From Chthoniobacter flavus Ellin428 (GTDB lineage Bacteria; Verrucomicrobiota; Verrucomicrobiia; Chthoniobacterales; Chthoniobacteraceae): a DNA stretch of 64,000 nt. The stretch lies in contig NZ_ABVL01000029.1 in assembly GCF_000173075.1 (NCBI RefSeq), positions 1 to 64,000 of the forward strand, in the 5' to 3' direction. The notes below the pieces were generated by a model. It saw only the letters and a program-made list of their open reading frames with translations. It ran no database searches and had not been told where the DNA came from. Shown here one piece after another: positions 9,311 to 16,716 of the stretch (the stretch's first letter is position 1; every line of letters begins with the position of its first letter). Both the position numbers and the translations under genes were made by a program.

Positions 9311-11851
9311 ATGGACCGCAGCAATTCCAAGCATCGACATCGCCGCCCGAAAGCGGCGCGTGAAAAAGACCCGAAGCACGAGTCACGTCTGGACACCGTG
9401 GCGCAGAAGCCGACGGATATCGGCCTCGGTGCGCCGGTCACTGCGGAGTACCAAAACGCTCACGAAGATGGCGCGACACCGACGCCCGGAGCGCAGCCGC
9501 CGATTGAGCATCCGCCGAAATTGGGCAAGGCGGAGCACGTCGCCGCGGGGTTGAAGGCAATTTTGCAAGGTGCGCGATTTACCTTCGAGCAGATGGGGCC
9601 GATTCGCGGCATCGAGGCGTGGTTCGATGTGAACAAGAAGGATGGGTTCGACTGCCAGAGTTGCGCATGGCCCAGCCCGGATGGGAATCGGCATCTCTTC
9701 GAGTTCTGCGAGAATGGCGCGAAGGCTTTCGCCAGTGAAGCCACGCGCAAGCATGTGACGGCGGACTTTTTCCGGCATCACTCCATCGCGAAGATGGCGG
9801 AGCAAAGCGACTACTGGCTGGAGCAGCAGGGGCGGTTGGTGGAGCCGATGGTGAAACGCCAAGGCGGGACCCATTATGAGCCCATCTCGTGGGAGGAGGC
9901 CTTTCAACTCCTCGCGCAGGAGTTGAATGCACTGCCATCTCCCGACGCCGCGGTCTTTTACACCAGCGGACGCACGAGCAACGAAGCCGCCTTTCTTTAT
10001 CAACTTTTCGTCCGGCAATTCGGTACAAACAATCTGCCCGATTGCTCGAACATGTGCCACGAGTCGAGCGGCTCCGCGCTGAGCGAGAGCATCGGCATCG
10101 GCAAGGGTTGCGTAACGCTGGAGGATCTCGAGCGGGCCGAGGCGATTTTCATCATCGGCCAGAATCCGGGGACGAATCACCCACGCATGCTGACCACGCT
10201 GGAGGTGGCGAAGAAAAATGGCGCGAAGATCGTGGCGATCAATCCGCTACCCGAGCCGGGTCTCATGCGGGTCTCGAATCCGAATCCCGAGGAATATGAC
10301 CACATTCTCCTCTACCCGGTGAAGTTGCTGCTCAACAAAGGCGAGCCGATCAGCGACCTCTGGCTGCCGGTACGCATCAACGGCGACATGGCGGTGATGC
10401 GTGGTATCATGAAGGAAATGCTGGCCGAGGAAGATCAAAAACCGGGCAGCGTCTTCGATCTGGACTTCATCCGCGAGAGCACCATCGGCTTCGATGCCTT
10501 CCTCGAAAATCTGCGCGCCACATCGTGGGAAGACATTCTCGTGAGCTGCGGGCTCACGCGCGAACAGATTCGTGCGGCGGCGGAGATTGCCATGGAAGCG
10601 AAGAGCATCATCTGCTGCTGGGCAATGGGGCTCACGCAGCACAAGAACTCCGTGGCCACCATCCAGGAGGTCATGAATTTCCTCCTGCTCCGCGGCAATA
10701 TCGGACGCCCCGGCGCCGGCCCGTGCCCCGTGCGCGGCCACTCGAATGTGCAGGGGGATCGCACCATGGGCATCTGGGAGCGGATGAATGATCACTTCAT
10801 GGCCAAGCTCGGGGAGGAATTTCATTTCACTCCACCGGCCGCGCATGGCGCCGATACGGTGGAGGCGATCAAGCTCATGCGGCAGGGAAAGGCGCACGTC
10901 TTCTTCGGCATGGGCGGGAATTTTTTGTCCGCCACGCCCGACACCGAGTTCACGGCGAAAGCGTTGCGCAAGTGCCGGGTGACGGCGCACGTCTCCACGA
11001 AGCTGAATCGGTCGCATCTCATCACCGGCGATATCGCGCTCATTCTGCCCTGCCTTGGACGCTCGGAGATCGATCAGCAGGCGGAGGGCGATCAGTTCGT
11101 CACTGTCGAAGATTCGATGGGAATCATCAATGCCTCGCACGGACATCTCAAACCGGCGGGCAAGCAATTGCTCAGCGAACCGGCGATCATCGCGCATCTC
11201 GCGCGGGCCACGCTGGGCGGGAAGACGACGGTGGATTGGGAGCGCCTGGTGGAGAATTACGACCGCATTCGCGAGCACATCGAGCATGTCATTCCCGGCT
11301 TCGAGAATTTCAACGCGCGCATTCGCCGCAATGTTTTCTATTTGCCGAACGACGCGCGCGATCAGCGGAAATTCAACAACGGCTTGGGCAAGGCGAAGTT
11401 CATCGTTTCCCAGATCGACCGGCACGAACTCGAAGCGGGCACGTTCCTGATGATGACCATTCGTTCGCACGATCAATTCAACACGACGATCTACGGCCTG
11501 GATGATCGCTACCGCGGCGTCTATCACGGACGGCGGGTCGTCTTCATGAATCCGGAGGACGTTCGCGAGTTGGGATTGCAACAGGGGCAATTCGTCGACC
11601 TTACCAGCCACTATCACGGTGAGGAGCGCACGGCGCGGCATTTCATGGTGGCGCCGTTTGCGATCCCGCGCGGCTGCACAGCGACTTACTTTCCCGAGGC
11701 CAATGTGCTCGTGCCGATCAATAGCACCGCCGAGCGCAGCAACACGCCGACGAGCAAGAGTGTGCTCATCACCATTGCGCCCTCGCCGGATCCGGCGGAA
11801 GCCTTTGCTGAACTGAAAGCGGGGGCGAGCGAGAGCATGGCGCATGCGTAG
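9311..11851 (+). CDS. FdhF/YdeP-family molybdopterin oxidoreductase
   Basis: Large subunit-type molybdoenzyme of about 846 residues, of the bis-MGD oxidoreductase superfamily. Motifs typical of the YdeP/FdhF branch are FDCQSCAWPSPDG near the N-terminus, YTSGRTSNEAAFLYQ, the candidate Mo-ligand segment CSNMCHESSGSAL, IIGQNPGTNHPRMLTT, and RPGAGPCPVRGHSNVQGDR. The C-terminal molybdopterin-dinucleotide-binding domain includes TIRSHDQFNTTIYG. ATG 9311 is preferred over a TTG 12 bases upstream. There are no partner electron-transfer subunits or FdhD next to it, so the substrate is unknown; YdeP relatives are linked to acid resistance or formate chemistry. The first 60 residues are charged and probably disordered. 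Confidence 0.88.
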   Translation: MDRSNSKHRHRRPKAAREKDPKHESRLDTVAQKPTDIGLGAPVTAEYQNAHEDGATPTPGAQPPIEHPPKLGKAEHVAAGLKAILQGARFTFEQMGPIRGIEAWFDVNKKDGFDCQSCAWPSPDGNRHLFEFCENGAKAFASEATRKHVTADFFRHHSIAKMAEQSDYWLEQQGRLVEPMVKRQGGTHYEPISWEEAFQLLAQELNALPSPDAAVFYTSGRTSNEAAFLYQLFVRQFGTNNLPDCSNMCHESSGSALSESIGIGKGCVTLEDLERAEAIFIIGQNPGTNHPRMLTTLEVAKKNGAKIVAINPLPEPGLMRVSNPNPEEYDHILLYPVKLLLNKGEPISDLWLPVRINGDMAVMRGIMKEMLAEEDQKPGSVFDLDFIRESTIGFDAFLENLRATSWEDILVSCGLTREQIRAAAEIAMEAKSIICCWAMGLTQHKNSVATIQEVMNFLLLRGNIGRPGAGPCPVRGHSNVQGDRTMGIWERMNDHFMAKLGEEFHFTPPAAHGADTVEAIKLMRQGKAHVFFGMGGNFLSATPDTEFTAKALRKCRVTAHVSTKLNRSHLITGDIALILPCLGRSEIDQQAEGDQFVTVEDSMGIINASHGHLKPAGKQLLSEPAIIAHLARATLGGKTTVDWERLVENYDRIREHIEHVIPGFENFNARIRRNVFYLPNDARDQRKFNNGLGKAKFIVSQIDRHELEAGTFLMMTIRSHDQFNTTIYGLDDRYRGVYHGRRVVFMNPEDVRELGLQQGQFVDLTSHYHGEERTARHFMVAPFAIPRGCTATYFPEANVLVPINSTAERSNTPTSKSVLITIAPSPDPAEAFAELKAGASESMAHA

Positions 11852-11933
11852 GTGAGGCGCATTTAAGCGGTAACCAAAGCTAAGCATCACCCACATCTTT
11901 GCTCGGTGTTTGGACGTCGATACGGAATACGCC

Positions 11934-12132
11934 TTGGGAGCGGCGACTTTCCAGTCGCCGACCGAAACAAACGCGCGGAGCGCCTTCTTTGGGGCGTCGC
12001 TCCGCGACGCGGGGTCTTTTCTAGAAAGTCGCCCGTCCCAGTTTTTCGAGGACGGGATCTCAAAGCGGCGCAGCAGCGCGCGCACTCCAAAACGCAAGCG
12101 TTCGCCCTCGGCTGTTCTGGATTGTGGCCCTA
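11934..12132. repeat. Intergenic palindromic repeats
   Basis: The gap between the molybdoenzyme and the metallophosphoesterase holds several hairpin-forming segments: GGCGACTTTCCAGTCGCC (11942-11959), GGCGTCGCTCCGCGACGC (about 11993-12010), TTTCTAGAAA (12018-12027) and CCCGTCC...GGACGGG (about 12033-12057). No gene is seen. Some of these hairpins may end transcripts arriving from both convergent genes. Confidence 0.5.
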
Positions 12133-12133
12133 A

Positions 12134-12913
12134 CTAAATGACGGGGTCGGTCAGGGCCGGCTCCAAAGTTTGATTGGGCGTGATTTCGACGATACGCATC
12201 CAGGGCTGTTGGGGCTGGACCCGTTTCAAGATCGGCAGCGAAACATTGAAGACCGGCACTCCCGTACTGGTGTGCGCCTCCGGTTGCCCGTTGTGGGCGT
12301 GACCGTGAAAGACGAATTGCACATTGAAGCGATTGAGCGGGCCCTCCAACCGCGTGGAGCCGAGGAAGGGAAAGATTTCCGGATCTTCGCCGAGCACGGT
12401 CTCGCGAATCGGCGAGTAATGCAGCAGCACCACGCGGTGCGGTGATTCGATACGGCCGAGGGCGCGTTCCAGTCGCACCGCCTGGTCGATGGCTTCCTGG
12501 ACGAAGGATTTGATCAGTGGTTCGCCCCAAGGGTTGAGCATACGCCGGCCGAAGCCACCGCCGAAGCCGCACACGCCGGCAAAGCCGACCCCGCCGATTT
12601 CACAACACTCGCCATCCAGCACCGTCACGCCCACGTGGCTCAGGACCTCGACGACTTCCGAGGCTTTCCCGGATTCGTAGTCGTGATTTCCCAGTACCGC
12701 GAGGACGGGAATGCTGACATAGTTACGGATATCATGGGCCAGCACTTGCGCTTCCTCCGGCAGGCCGTAGTCGGTCAAATCGCCGCAAAGCAAAAGGACA
12801 TCCGCGACGCGTGAAGCTTCCTCGAAGAGGGGGTGAAAATGGCCTTTGCCGGCCCGGGTGCAATGCAGATCGGCGACGGCGGCGATTCTCAGCGGTTTGG
12901 AATCCGTATTCAT
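12134..12913 (-). CDS. Calcineurin-like metallophosphoesterase
   Basis: Cytoplasmic phosphoesterase of 259 residues carrying all metal-binding blocks in order: VADLH, LCGDLTDYG, LGNHDYESG, LLHYSP and FHGHAHNG. The fold is the dinuclear-metal calcineurin type; the substrate (nucleotide, phospholipid or protein) cannot be told. It is transcribed divergently from the nucleotidyltransferase gene, the two starts being 81 bases apart and probably sharing a promoter region. Confidence 0.92.
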   Translation of the reverse strand: MNTDSKPLRIAAVADLHCTRAGKGHFHPLFEEASRVADVLLLCGDLTDYGLPEEAQVLAHDIRNYVSIPVLAVLGNHDYESGKASEVVEVLSHVGVTVLDGECCEIGGVGFAGVCGFGGGFGRRMLNPWGEPLIKSFVQEAIDQAVRLERALGRIESPHRVVLLHYSPIRETVLGEDPEIFPFLGSTRLEGPLNRFNVQFVFHGHAHNGQPEAHTSTGVPVFNVSLPILKRVQPQQPWMRIVEITPNQTLEPALTDPVI

Positions 12914-12994
12914 TTCCTTGAAGAATCGTTTCCCAAGAGGGGATTTGGCCGTTTCGATCCACGTGGAAGAGGGGCGAAGGGCGTTTCCTCAGTA

Positions 12995-13795
12995 ATGAGC
13001 AGTCAATTGCCAACAACCGCTTCCGGTGAAGATTTTTACGGACACATCGTCGATGCCTTGGGAGCGGCGTCGGTGGAATTCCTGCTTGGCGGAGCTTTTG
13101 CACTGCGCGTCCTGACCGGCATCGAAAGAGACACGAAGGACTTCGATTTGATGATCCGTCCACGCGACGTGGATGCGGCGCTGAAAGCCTGTCGTGCAGC
13201 GGGTTTTCACGCCGACTACGCTTTCTCGCACTGGCTGGCCAAAGTGCATTTCGGCGAGCATTTCATCGATTTCATCTATCGCGCCGGGAATGGCCTCTGC
13301 GAAGTGGACGACGTCTGGTTTGAGAAAGCCAGCGAGGCGCAGATTCTCGGGCGCACGCTGCGGCTGGCCCCGCCGGAGGAGATGATCTGGCAAAAGGCGT
13401 TTATCATGGAGCGCGAGCGTTTCGATGGCGCGGATGTGCTGCACCTGCTGCGGAGCATGGGTTCCAAATTGGACTGGGAGCGTTTGCTGAACCGCTTTGG
13501 CGAAGATTGGCGGGTGTTGCTCAGCCACCTTGTTCTGTTTGGTTATGTATATCCGCAGCACCACAAGGACATTCCCCAAGCGGTGATGAATTCGCTGATC
13601 GCACGGCTGAGCAGCGAAGAGGAGTCGAATGATACCGGTCTCTGCCGCGGCACGTTGCTTTCGCGAGCACAGTATCTTTCCGATGTGGAAAGGTGGGGCT
13701 ATCGCGATGCACGCGAAGGAGAGCGGGCGAGAATCACCTCGCAGGAGATCATGGCCTGGACGACGGCCATCGACCAGATGCAACGGTCGAGGTAG
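12995..13795 (+). CDS. Nucleotidyltransferase-fold protein
   Basis: About 266 residues from ATG 12995 (MSSQLPTTASGEDFYGHIV). The N-terminal half has the minimal nucleotidyltransferase signature, LLGGAFALRVLTG followed by the acidic pair in DTKDFDLMI, and then an alpha/beta core (HFGEHFIDFIY). The C-terminal half is helical and may recognise substrate. It resembles AbiEii/MNT-like enzymes, but no antitoxin-like partner lies next to it, so a toxin role is unsupported. The longer frame upstream of 12995 overlaps the divergent phosphoesterase and is not protein-like. Confidence 0.75.
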   Translation: MSSQLPTTASGEDFYGHIVDALGAASVEFLLGGAFALRVLTGIERDTKDFDLMIRPRDVDAALKACRAAGFHADYAFSHWLAKVHFGEHFIDFIYRAGNGLCEVDDVWFEKASEAQILGRTLRLAPPEEMIWQKAFIMERERFDGADVLHLLRSMGSKLDWERLLNRFGEDWRVLLSHLVLFGYVYPQHHKDIPQAVMNSLIARLSSEEESNDTGLCRGTLLSRAQYLSDVERWGYRDAREGERARITSQEIMAWTTAIDQMQRSR

Positions 13796-13801
13796 GCGTA
13801 A

Positions 13802-14008
13802 TTACTCCGCGCCGGACAGGCAGTGGCCCTGGGCGATGCATTCGCGTTTGGCGAAGAGCACTTCGGTGCCGTGCTCATGGTCGAGTTCGAGCACCCCGCG
13901 CCATTCCGCGAGAGGATCGTCGGTTTGCATCAACGTCTGCTCGGTCTGCTCCGTAACGGGCGACCCTTCATCGCCCTGAGATTGCGAGGACTTTGTCATC
14001 ATCTTCAT
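13802..14008 (-). CDS. Small acidic hypothetical protein
   Basis: A 68-residue acidic frame (rich in Glu/Asp/Gln, with two Cys in the C-terminal segment AKRECIAQGHCLSGAE). It converges on the nucleotidyltransferase gene and is divergent from the zinc-ribbon membrane protein. The Cys pair could bind metal. There is no known family, and it may be spurious. Confidence 0.45.
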   Translation of the reverse strand: MKMMTKSSQSQGDEGSPVTEQTEQTLMQTDDPLAEWRGVLELDHEHGTEVLFAKRECIAQGHCLSGAE

Positions 14009-14145
14009 ATAAGAAGTTCGCGGCCCGGGTCCTGATCGCGCTGGTCGATGTCGTCGGTAGGAGACGAGCGAACCGGGGAAAATAACCCATCTTTTGGTTT
14101 GGCAACACCCAATTGCGAATTCCGCTGCGAAGACGATAGTGTATT

Positions 14146-14529
14146 ATGAATACAGAACCTCTTCAGGAGACTGGATTTCACTGTCCACTGTGTGGAGAGC
14201 TTTTGCCCAGCAACGCCACGGAATGCACCAAATGTGACTGGGTACCTGGATATCAAGAGGCCCAAAAGCCCCAGCCGCGGAACCCCCACGACCTTTTGGC
14301 GGCGGTCTTAAGTCTCGCGTTGCCGGGAGCGGGTCACTATTTCAAGGGCTATCGCCTGATGGGATGGCTCCTGCTCTTGGTCGGCGTGCCGGTCGTCGTT
14401 GTATTCGCCTTCGCGTTCACGATGTTCTTCGGCTGGTTCCTCGTGCCGACCTATTGGGGAGCGGTGGCGGCCGACGCCTATATCCGCAAGGATCTGCGCC
14501 CCGGTTTCCTGCCCGCTCAACCGGCTTAA
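14146..14529 (+). CDS. Zinc-ribbon membrane protein
   Basis: A 127-residue protein with an N-terminal zinc ribbon (CPLC at 13-16 and CTKC about 15 residues later). Two or three hydrophobic helices follow (LLAAVLSLALPGAGHYFKGY, then MGWLLLLVGVPVVVVFAFAF, and FGWFLVPTYWGAV). The GAGHYFKG motif in the first helix resembles TM2-like small membrane proteins. Function is unknown. It is followed after 9 bases by the FAD oxidoreductase gene. Confidence 0.75.
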   Translation: MNTEPLQETGFHCPLCGELLPSNATECTKCDWVPGYQEAQKPQPRNPHDLLAAVLSLALPGAGHYFKGYRLMGWLLLLVGVPVVVVFAFAFTMFFGWFLVPTYWGAVAADAYIRKDLRPGFLPAQPA

Positions 14530-14538
14530 GATGCCTGA

Positions 14539-15957
14539 ATGAATTCGGTGACGGTCGGCTCGGGCCCGAATGGCCTCGCCGCGGCGATCACGCTGGCCCA
14601 GGCCGGCTGGGAGGCTCGCGTGCTCGAAGCGCAACCAACGCTGGGTGGAGGAGCGCGCTCGATGGAACTGACGCTGCCGGGCTTCGTGCACGATCATTGT
14701 TCGGCTATTCATCCCCTGGCAATTGGCTCGCCGTTCTTCCGCGATCTGCCGTTGCACGTTTATGGTCTGGAGTGGGTGCATTCGAAGTATCCGTTGGCCC
14801 ATCCGCTGGATGATGGAACGGCGGCGGTGCTGCATCGGTCCATCGAGCAAACGGAGGCAGGATTGAAAGAGGATGGCATCGCTTACGGAAACCTCATGCG
14901 CCCGCTGGTGGCGCAGTGGGAAGCACTGGCGAATGAATTTCTACAGCCGCTCCTGCACGTGTCCTATCGTCCGTTCCTCATGGCCCGCTTCGGCTTGCTG
15001 GCCTTGCGCTCGGCGGCTGGGTTGGCGTCGCGTTGCTTTCGTCAGGAGCCGGCCAGAGCACTCTTCGCGGGCCTGGCCGCGCATTCCATGATTCCGCTGG
15101 AAGCACCCGCCTCGGCGGCGATCGCTCTCGTGTTGGGAATATTCGGCCACGCCGTGGGCTGGCCATTGCCGCGCGGTGGCGCGAGCCGTATTAGCGAAGC
15201 GCTCGCCGAGCACCTGCGGGCCTTGGGAGGAGCAATCGAAACGGGGAGGAAAGTGACTTCGCTGGATCACTTGCCGAAGACCGACGCCATCTTCCTCGAC
15301 ACCTCCGTGTGGCAGGCGGCGGAACTCGCAGGAAAAAGAATTTCTCCGGGGCTGCGCCATAAACTCGCTGCCTTTCCCCACGGGCCGAGCATTTTCAAAA
15401 TCGACTACGCGTTGGATCGACGCATTCCGTGGAAGGCGCCGGAATGTGGCGACGCGGCCACGGTGCATCTCGGTGGCACCCTGGCCGAGATTGCGTTCGC
15501 GGAACGGGAGGTCGCTCGAGGTCGGGTGCCGGTCCGCCCATTCTTGTTGCTCGCGCAACCGACGATTTGCGACCCCACTCGAGCGCCTGCGGGCCAGCAT
15601 ACTGCCTGGGCCTACTGCCACATTCCTCGTTCGAATAATGCAGACATGACCCAGGCGATCGAAGCGCAGATCGAGCGCTTCGCCCCAGGCTTCGGCCGAT
15701 GCATTCTCGCCCGTCACATCTCCCGCCCTCAGAGTTTGCAGGCGGCCAATGCCAGCCTGGACGGCGGCGATATTAGCGGCGGCGCTTGTGATCTCTGGCA
15801 CCTCCTCGCGCGCCCTTCTTTGAGCGCGAATCCCTATCGATTAGGCCGCACGCATCTTTATCTTTGCTCATCGTCGACGCCCCCTGGAGGTGGCGTTCAT
15901 GGTATGTGCGGATACCACGCGGCACGGCAGGCGCTGAGCGTTTTGGGAAGGGGATAG
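14539..15957 (+). CDS. FAD-dependent phytoene-desaturase-like oxidoreductase
   Basis: Protein of 472 residues. The N-terminus carries the dinucleotide-binding fingerprint VGSGPNGLAAAITLAQAG ending in the acidic residue of VLEAQ, then a phytoene-desaturase-type segment (TLGGGARSMELTLPGF). The C-terminal block NPYRLGRTHLYLCSS...PPGGGVHGMCG is the usual second FAD-binding region. It belongs to the NAD(P)/FAD oxidoreductase family that includes carotenoid desaturases and ketolases, but no other carotenoid genes are near, so the substrate is unknown. Confidence 0.85.
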   Translation: MNSVTVGSGPNGLAAAITLAQAGWEARVLEAQPTLGGGARSMELTLPGFVHDHCSAIHPLAIGSPFFRDLPLHVYGLEWVHSKYPLAHPLDDGTAAVLHRSIEQTEAGLKEDGIAYGNLMRPLVAQWEALANEFLQPLLHVSYRPFLMARFGLLALRSAAGLASRCFRQEPARALFAGLAAHSMIPLEAPASAAIALVLGIFGHAVGWPLPRGGASRISEALAEHLRALGGAIETGRKVTSLDHLPKTDAIFLDTSVWQAAELAGKRISPGLRHKLAAFPHGPSIFKIDYALDRRIPWKAPECGDAATVHLGGTLAEIAFAEREVARGRVPVRPFLLLAQPTICDPTRAPAGQHTAWAYCHIPRSNNADMTQAIEAQIERFAPGFGRCILARHISRPQSLQAANASLDGGDISGGACDLWHLLARPSLSANPYRLGRTHLYLCSSSTPPGGGVHGMCGYHAARQALSVLGRG

Positions 15958-16065
15958 GGGGCATCCCTGATCAGGCCTTCGGGGTGCCTCACGGAGAGGT
16001 AGCATCCTGTTTTTTCGTGCCCGCATTCAGTGGCACGGAAACGAAAGAGCAAATGGCAGCCCAAT

Positions 16066-16716
16066 ATGCCGCAGCTCTTCCAACGCTACACGAACACGCT
16101 CGCTCCTGCGTCCATCGTCGCAGTGTTCATCGCACTGAGTGCGGCGGTGTGGGGAATGCATGCGATCATCTTCTCTCCGTACGCCACGGAGGTTGGCCAA
16201 CCGGTTTCCCAAGTCGTTCCGTTTAGTCATCAGCATCACGTCTCCGGGCTCGGGATCGATTGCCGTTACTGTCATACTGGGGTGGAGACTTCGGCGTTTG
16301 CCGGTTTGCCAGCGACGGAGACGTGCATGACCTGCCACTCTCAAATCTGGCGCGATGCTCCCATGCTCGAGCCGGTGCGGCAAAGTTGGGCTACGGGACA
16401 GCCATTGCATTGGAATCGCGTGCATAACTTACCCGATTACGTCTACTTCGATCATAGCATCCATATCCAGAAAGGCGTGGGCTGCATTAGTTGTCACGGG
16501 CACGTCGATCGCATGCCGCTGATGGCGAAGTCGGAGACGCTTTACATGCGGTGGTGCCTGGATTGTCACAAAGCGCCAGAAGTCCATTTGCGCCCGGCGA
16601 ACGAAGTCTTCGTGATGAAGGAAACCGTGCCTGACGAAAAAAGAGGTGCCGCGCTTCTCCGCGCGGAGGAAATCGACAAAACACATCTTCAAGATTGCTC
16701 CGTATGTCATCGATGA
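16066..16716 (+). CDS. actA: Alternative complex III pentahaem cytochrome c subunit ActA
   Basis: Membrane-anchored multihaem cytochrome with one N-terminal helix (ASIVAVFIALSAAVWGM) and five CXXCH haem sites: CRYCH, CMTCH, CISCH, CLDCH and CSVCH. This count matches ActA of alternative complex III, which passes electrons from the quinol-oxidising core to periplasmic acceptors. The ATG at 16066 (MPQLFQRYTN) matches the usual ActA start; a GTG 36 bases upstream is an alternative. Its stop overlaps the actB start (ATGA at 16713), opening a tightly coupled operon. Confidence 0.92.
   Translation: MPQLFQRYTNTLAPASIVAVFIALSAAVWGMHAIIFSPYATEVGQPVSQVVPFSHQHHVSGLGIDCRYCHTGVETSAFAGLPATETCMTCHSQIWRDAPMLEPVRQSWATGQPLHWNRVHNLPDYVYFDHSIHIQKGVGCISCHGHVDRMPLMAKSETLYMRWCLDCHKAPEVHLRPANEVFVMKETVPDEKRGAALLRAEEIDKTHLQDCSVCHR

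Noticed and set aside
10247..12097. A 616-codon minus-strand frame opposite the molybdoenzyme
   Set aside because: Complement of a well-supported molybdopterin oxidoreductase; translation is compositionally odd and has no family motifs.
12995..14008. Toxin-antitoxin pair (nucleotidyltransferase plus small acidic protein)
   Set aside because: The two genes converge rather than forming an operon and the small protein shows no antitoxin motif.
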